Assembly (NCBI GenBank): GCA_020440405.1
Contig: JAGROF010000078.1
Coordinates: 1 to 5,781, forward strand
Origin: Chlamydiia bacterium
GTDB lineage: Bacteria > Chlamydiota > Chlamydiia > Chlamydiales > Simkaniaceae
DNA length: 5,781 nt
Reading direction: 5' to 3'
Below, one piece after another: positions 5,132-5,781 of this stretch. The position numbers and the translations under genes were made by a program. Position 1 is the first letter of the stretch, and each line of letters starts with the position of its first letter. Under the pieces are notes generated by a model that was not told where the DNA came from, did no database searches, and saw only the letters and a program-made list of their open reading frames with translations.

Positions 5132-5781
5132 ATGTATATTGTTCATTTGACAACGGAGTTAGCTCCCCTTGCAAAGGTTGGAGGATTGGGAGACGTCACT
5201 GCAGGCCTTTCTAAGGCTTTGACAGAAGAGGGGGAAAAGGTTGAAGTCATTCTTCCCTTTTACGATCACATTGACCGAAAACGTTTGAAAAATCTCACCG
5301 TTGATTATGAAGACCTCGTGTCATACGAAGATTTGGAAGGAGTCAAAAACACTATCTGGTCTGCAGAGTTTTCAGGAATTTCTTTGATTTTAATCGAGCC
5401 CCATAGTGAAGCAGGCTATTTCGAGCGGGGCGTGATCTATGGGGAAAGCGATGACCTCTACCGCTTTACTTACTTTACTAAAACCGCCTTAGAATATCTT
5501 TTAAAAAAAGAAAAGCACCCCGACGTCCTGAATCTTCATGACTGGCTGACAGCTCTTGCCGCCCCCCTCTACTATGAGGTTTACAAATCCCTTGGGCTCA
5601 AGATTAGGAAAGTCATGACGACGATTCACAACATGAAATACCAAGGGGTGTGCGCTCCTCCAAAAATTGAGCGCCTTGGACTGAGGACTGAACATCTCCA
5701 GATGAAAAACAAAATGCAAGACCCTCAAGAACCTCAGAAGCTCAATCTTCTTAAAGGGGGGCTTGTCTATTCTGATTGCCT
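5132..5781 (+). CDS. glgA: glycogen synthase, ADP-glucose type, N-terminal part (runs off the edge)
   Basis: GlgA extends alpha-1,4-glucan chains from ADP-glucose; it is a GT5 enzyme with two Rossmann domains. The window holds 216 codons, roughly the N-terminal domain of a protein usually near 480 aa, with no internal stop. Key features are AKVGGLGDV at 14-22, holding the substrate-binding K15 of the family KxGGL motif, then LHDW at 135-138, TTIHNMKYQG at 163-172, and LLKGGLVYSD at 206-215. The DPQ-to-LLKGG stretch resembles the Chlamydia trachomatis enzyme. ATG 5132 is the only sensible start: an in-frame stop lies at 5120 and the family's first strand begins here. There is no recognisable Shine-Dalgarno before it. 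Glycogen metabolism is a conserved chlamydial trait. Confidence 0.95.
   Translation, partial: MYIVHLTTELAPLAKVGGLGDVTAGLSKALTEEGEKVEVILPFYDHIDRKRLKNLTVDYEDLVSYEDLEGVKNTIWSAEFSGISLILIEPHSEAGYFERGVIYGESDDLYRFTYFTKTALEYLLKKEKHPDVLNLHDWLTALAAPLYYEVYKSLGLKIRKVMTTIHNMKYQGVCAPPKIERLGLRTEHLQMKNKMQDPQEPQKLNLLKGGLVYSDC

Noticed and set aside
5116..5150. Alternative glgA start at ATG 5116
   Set aside because: It is in a different frame from the GT5 sequence and would not give the family's N-terminal strand; ATG 5132 does.
5501..5728. Minus-strand open frame of 75 codons
   Set aside because: Antisense to glgA, whose plus-strand frame is uninterrupted and carries GT5 motifs in this same stretch.

Overview
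The window looks like core chromosome of a member of the Chlamydiae outside the classical Chlamydiaceae (a Parachlamydia/Waddlia/Simkania-type 'environmental' chlamydia). This rests on the chlamydial character of the encoded bS6, bS18, bL9 and GlgA proteins. It also rests on gene order: glgA next to rplY-pth-rpsF-rpsR-rplI-ispE is the arrangement I remember from Chlamydia trachomatis. The species cannot be fixed from the sequence alone.

Layout. Almost everything is on the minus strand and is read from right to left. It begins with a tRNA-Gln(UUG) at 4994-4923, preceded by a good sigma70/66-type promoter. Then come prs (PRPP synthase), rplY (bL25/CTC), pth (peptidyl-tRNA hydrolase), rpsF (bS6), rpsR (bS18), rplI (bL9), ispE (MEP-pathway kinase) and a probable exported zinc-phospholipase-C-like protein of unknown role. 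From rplY onward the genes are packed with 1-14 nt gaps or short overlaps (ATGA, GTGA, 16 nt), so one translationally coupled transcript is likely. I see no terminator between prs and rplY. On the plus strand, glgA (glycogen synthase) starts at 5132, divergent from the tRNA, and runs off the right edge.

How the genes work together. The core is a translation block: three small-protein ribosomal genes, a 5S-binding L25, and Pth, which recycles stalled peptidyl-tRNAs. Attached to it are nucleotide precursor supply (Prs), isoprenoid precursor synthesis (IspE) and a putative envelope or secreted hydrolase. Glycogen synthesis is controlled separately from the divergent region.

No novel defence, mobile or RNA system is evident. 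The points most worth a second look are a 9-nt tandem repeat cut by the left edge, the exported PLC-like protein, the prs/tRNA-Gln unit between glgA and rplY, the long acidic tail of bL9, and an unusual glycine-rich loop in IspE. Several starts differ from the longest open frame, and the reasons are given per gene. There is no gene-free stretch over 300 bases; the longest, 4995-5131, is covered below.
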